Shown here piece by piece: positions 17,501 through 18,376 of a stretch of 18,376 nucleotides of DNA. The notes beneath the pieces are model-generated. The model ran no database searches. It was not told the origin of the DNA and was given only the letters and a program-made list of their open reading frames with translations. How positions within the stretch are numbered: the first letter of the stretch is position 1; every line of letters begins with the position of its first letter. The DNA comes from Boothiomyces macroporosus (taxonomy: Eukaryota > Chytridiomycota > Chytridiomycetes > Rhizophydiales > Terramycetaceae). The stretch spans positions 1 through 18,376 of the forward strand of contig JADGKB010000189.1 in the NCBI GenBank assembly GCA_027604185.1, in the 5' to 3' direction. The position numbers and the translations under genes are program-made.

Positions 17501-18376
17501 ATCCAAAGTGAGAGCTCTTTTCTGCATCGGTTAGAGAGTCGTAATGCACTTTCAGAGTTTGAAGTAGGGACAAATACTTTAGTTCCAACTCATGATGTCT
17601 CTCGGCTGACAGTTCAAGCAGTTGCTTGCGTACAGCAGAGATTCCAAAGGAGTTCTCGATCGACGAAAAAAGGAATTTCAACAGATCCTTGTCTATTGCT
17701 GCTCGATGAGTTAAAACTGCAGGAAATTCTAAATTCAGCCAAGTTAAAAATATGCTACAAAACATGGCAAAGCTTCCATTACTTCATCAGAGATAGAGCT
17801 CAACTTCTTGGTACAGCCATCTTTCCTGCAGAGGTACATTTGAAATATCAAAAAGTAATAGTCACCCAATCCATACACAATCCTGGGTCTGTCTCCCCAG
17901 CCAGAAGTTGTAAACGATTTTGCATCCACTTTCCCTCGGTTACCACACTTTGGGCAACTCAAGACTAGTGCTGGCAGAATTAAGTGTGGGGCCCAAACAT
18001 ACACTCTTCTGCGATAATAGTGCTTGGGATCTGGGGCTTTTCCAGATTGATAACCATTCCAAATTTTGATATTTGGGTTTGGAGGGTCAATCCAGAAACG
18101 ATTTAATCCACCATTGAAAGAAATCTTGGCGTTGACTTCGGTCTGAGCATTAATAATTGATACCTGTACAGATTTTAAATAGTCCGTCATATTTGGATTC
18201 AAGTCATACCATCGAAGTGGTTTTGGAGTTGAATTGCTATGTCTTCCATCCTCGTCATCGTCCGTGCAGATAATATCATCTGCAGTTACAATATATAAGT
18301 ACCACAATCCAGTGAATCCAGGTTTTCATTGTTGAACAAATCCTCAGGAATCACTTCTTCCTCTGGCTCGCTTGAG
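14550..18376 (-). CDS. DUF6729 + DDE transposase-like + DEDDy 3'-5' exonuclease protein, copy 3 (5' end outside window)
   Basis: Exons on the minus strand: A 18376-18303 (partial), B 18279-17759, C 17738-17420, D 17398-14550; 1253 residues visible. Residues about 85-260 match a DUF6729-type zinc-binding domain: CPKCG (133-137), C175/C180, then the family ending FPAVLTHRAAIDKDLL. Next is an RNase H-like DDE core: RVDHSYK (D338) and YTDNCCSDR (D414). A WRN/RNase D-like DEDDy exonuclease follows at about 470-630: DTEW (D479, E481), SADVKHL (D541), YAARD (Y610, D614). LLDVFHAMKR (D688) and RGTNEVELFH (E841/E843) then resume a transposase-like pattern. A C-x2-C-x4-C-x5-C cluster (C1213-C1227) lies near the end. 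It is most likely a DNA transposon protein or a domesticated derivative. The acidic start (SSEPEEEV) shows the true N-terminus is upstream. One intron ends GG, so function is uncertain. Confidence 0.75.
17399..17419 (-). other. 21-nt mini-intron, copy 3
   Basis: Phase 1, starts GTACATG, holds TTGAC, ends TCAG. Removal joins GKVPS to EKYLTTIFQDEV and removes an in-frame TGA (17412-17414). Confidence 0.82.
17739..17758 (-). other. 20-nt mini-intron ending in GG instead of AG
   Basis: GTAGCATATTTTTAACTTGG on the minus strand. Removal joins VMEALPCF to LNLEFPAVLTHRAAIDK in frame and gives six residues between LP and FP, as I recall for DUF6729 proteins. TTAAC sits five nucleotides from the end, exactly as in the AG-ended introns. 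No GT...AG pair nearby restores both frame and the FPAVLTHR motif. Confidence 0.6.
18280..18302 (-). other. 23-nt mini-intron
   Basis: Starts GTACTTAT, holds GTAAC and ends TGCAG (minus strand), phase 1. Removal joins ENLDSLDC to DDIICTDDDEDGRHS, both acidic. The unspliced sequence is also open (it would add residues such as YLYIVTA but shift frame), so exon A is connected only if the intron is removed. Confidence 0.65.

Larger units (their letters stand above)
7923..17720. repeat. Three head-to-tail direct repeats of 3.27 kb (7923-11192, 11193-14450, 14451-17720)
   Basis: Units are 3270, 3258 and 3270 bp. Each begins gaagaaagaaaaggagagg and ends gttaaaactgc. Units 1 and 3 differ by about three substitutions that I could find. 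Unit 2 has roughly a dozen substitutions plus a 1-nt and an 11-nt deletion, which together account for the 12-bp length difference. Each unit holds, on the minus strand, the last part of exon C, the mini-intron, the whole of exon D of the exonuclease gene, its 3' UTR and 28 bp of the homopurine tract. Junctions show no clear microhomology. Near-identity indicates recent duplication. Confidence 0.97.

Noticed and set aside
7923..17720. Direct repeats as LTRs of a retroelement
   Set aside because: The repeats are adjacent, contain the coding region itself, and show no TG...CA ends, primer site, reverse transcriptase or integrase.
17721..17758. Splicing of the DUF6729 exon to the CAG at 17721 or the TTTAG at 17729
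   Set aside because: From the donor at 17758 neither restores the downstream frame. A GTTTTG donor with the CAG does, but it deletes the conserved FPAV part of FPAVLTHR.
1..18376. Bacterial operon, CRISPR array, tRNA or rRNA
   Set aside because: No spaced repeats or RNA gene folds were seen; the gene content and splicing are eukaryotic.

Overview
The window looks like nuclear DNA from a small, compact, AT-rich eukaryotic genome, most probably an early-diverging fungus or close relative. Evidence: PEX6-type peroxisomal ATPase, chytrid-like ankyrin repeats of the 'LLLADPRVNPS' style, a DUF6729/3'-5' exonuclease transposase-like gene of a kind common in fungi, spacers of only 49-160 bp between single-copy genes, and spliceosomal-type introns. 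The lineage is an inference.

Left part (1-6537, + strand): the 3' end of an unknown disordered protein with a pentapeptide repeat; PEX6 in four exons; a large zinc-finger protein with a disordered acidic middle; an ankyrin-repeat protein. A convergent minus-strand C2HC zinc-finger/coiled-coil gene follows (6697-7821).

Right part (7923-18376): a minus-strand gene with a zinc-binding DUF6729-like domain, a DDE transposase-like core and a DEDDy 3'-5' exonuclease placed inside that core. Its last 3270 bp are present as three head-to-tail direct repeats (3270, 3258 and 3270 bp). Only the rightmost copy keeps the DUF6729 exons; its 5' end lies outside the window. The middle copy has an 11-bp frameshifting deletion. 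The left copy is intact downstream but lacks the first domain. Breakpoints lie at a 99-nt pure homopurine tract and inside a coding exon.

The most striking signal is splicing. Frame and protein-family continuity repeatedly require removing pieces of only 19-23 nt. These pieces share one layout: GTA(C) at the start, a TTRAY/CTAAC branch-like motif, then 3-5 nt, then AG. I find six such loci in three genes, plus one 62-nt intron. One locus ends in GG instead of AG at exactly the expected place. In the triplicated gene, a 1-nt indel inside the tiny intron leaves the exon frames intact. These would be among the shortest spliceosomal introns known, and conventional gene finders with longer minimum intron sizes would break these genes into pieces.
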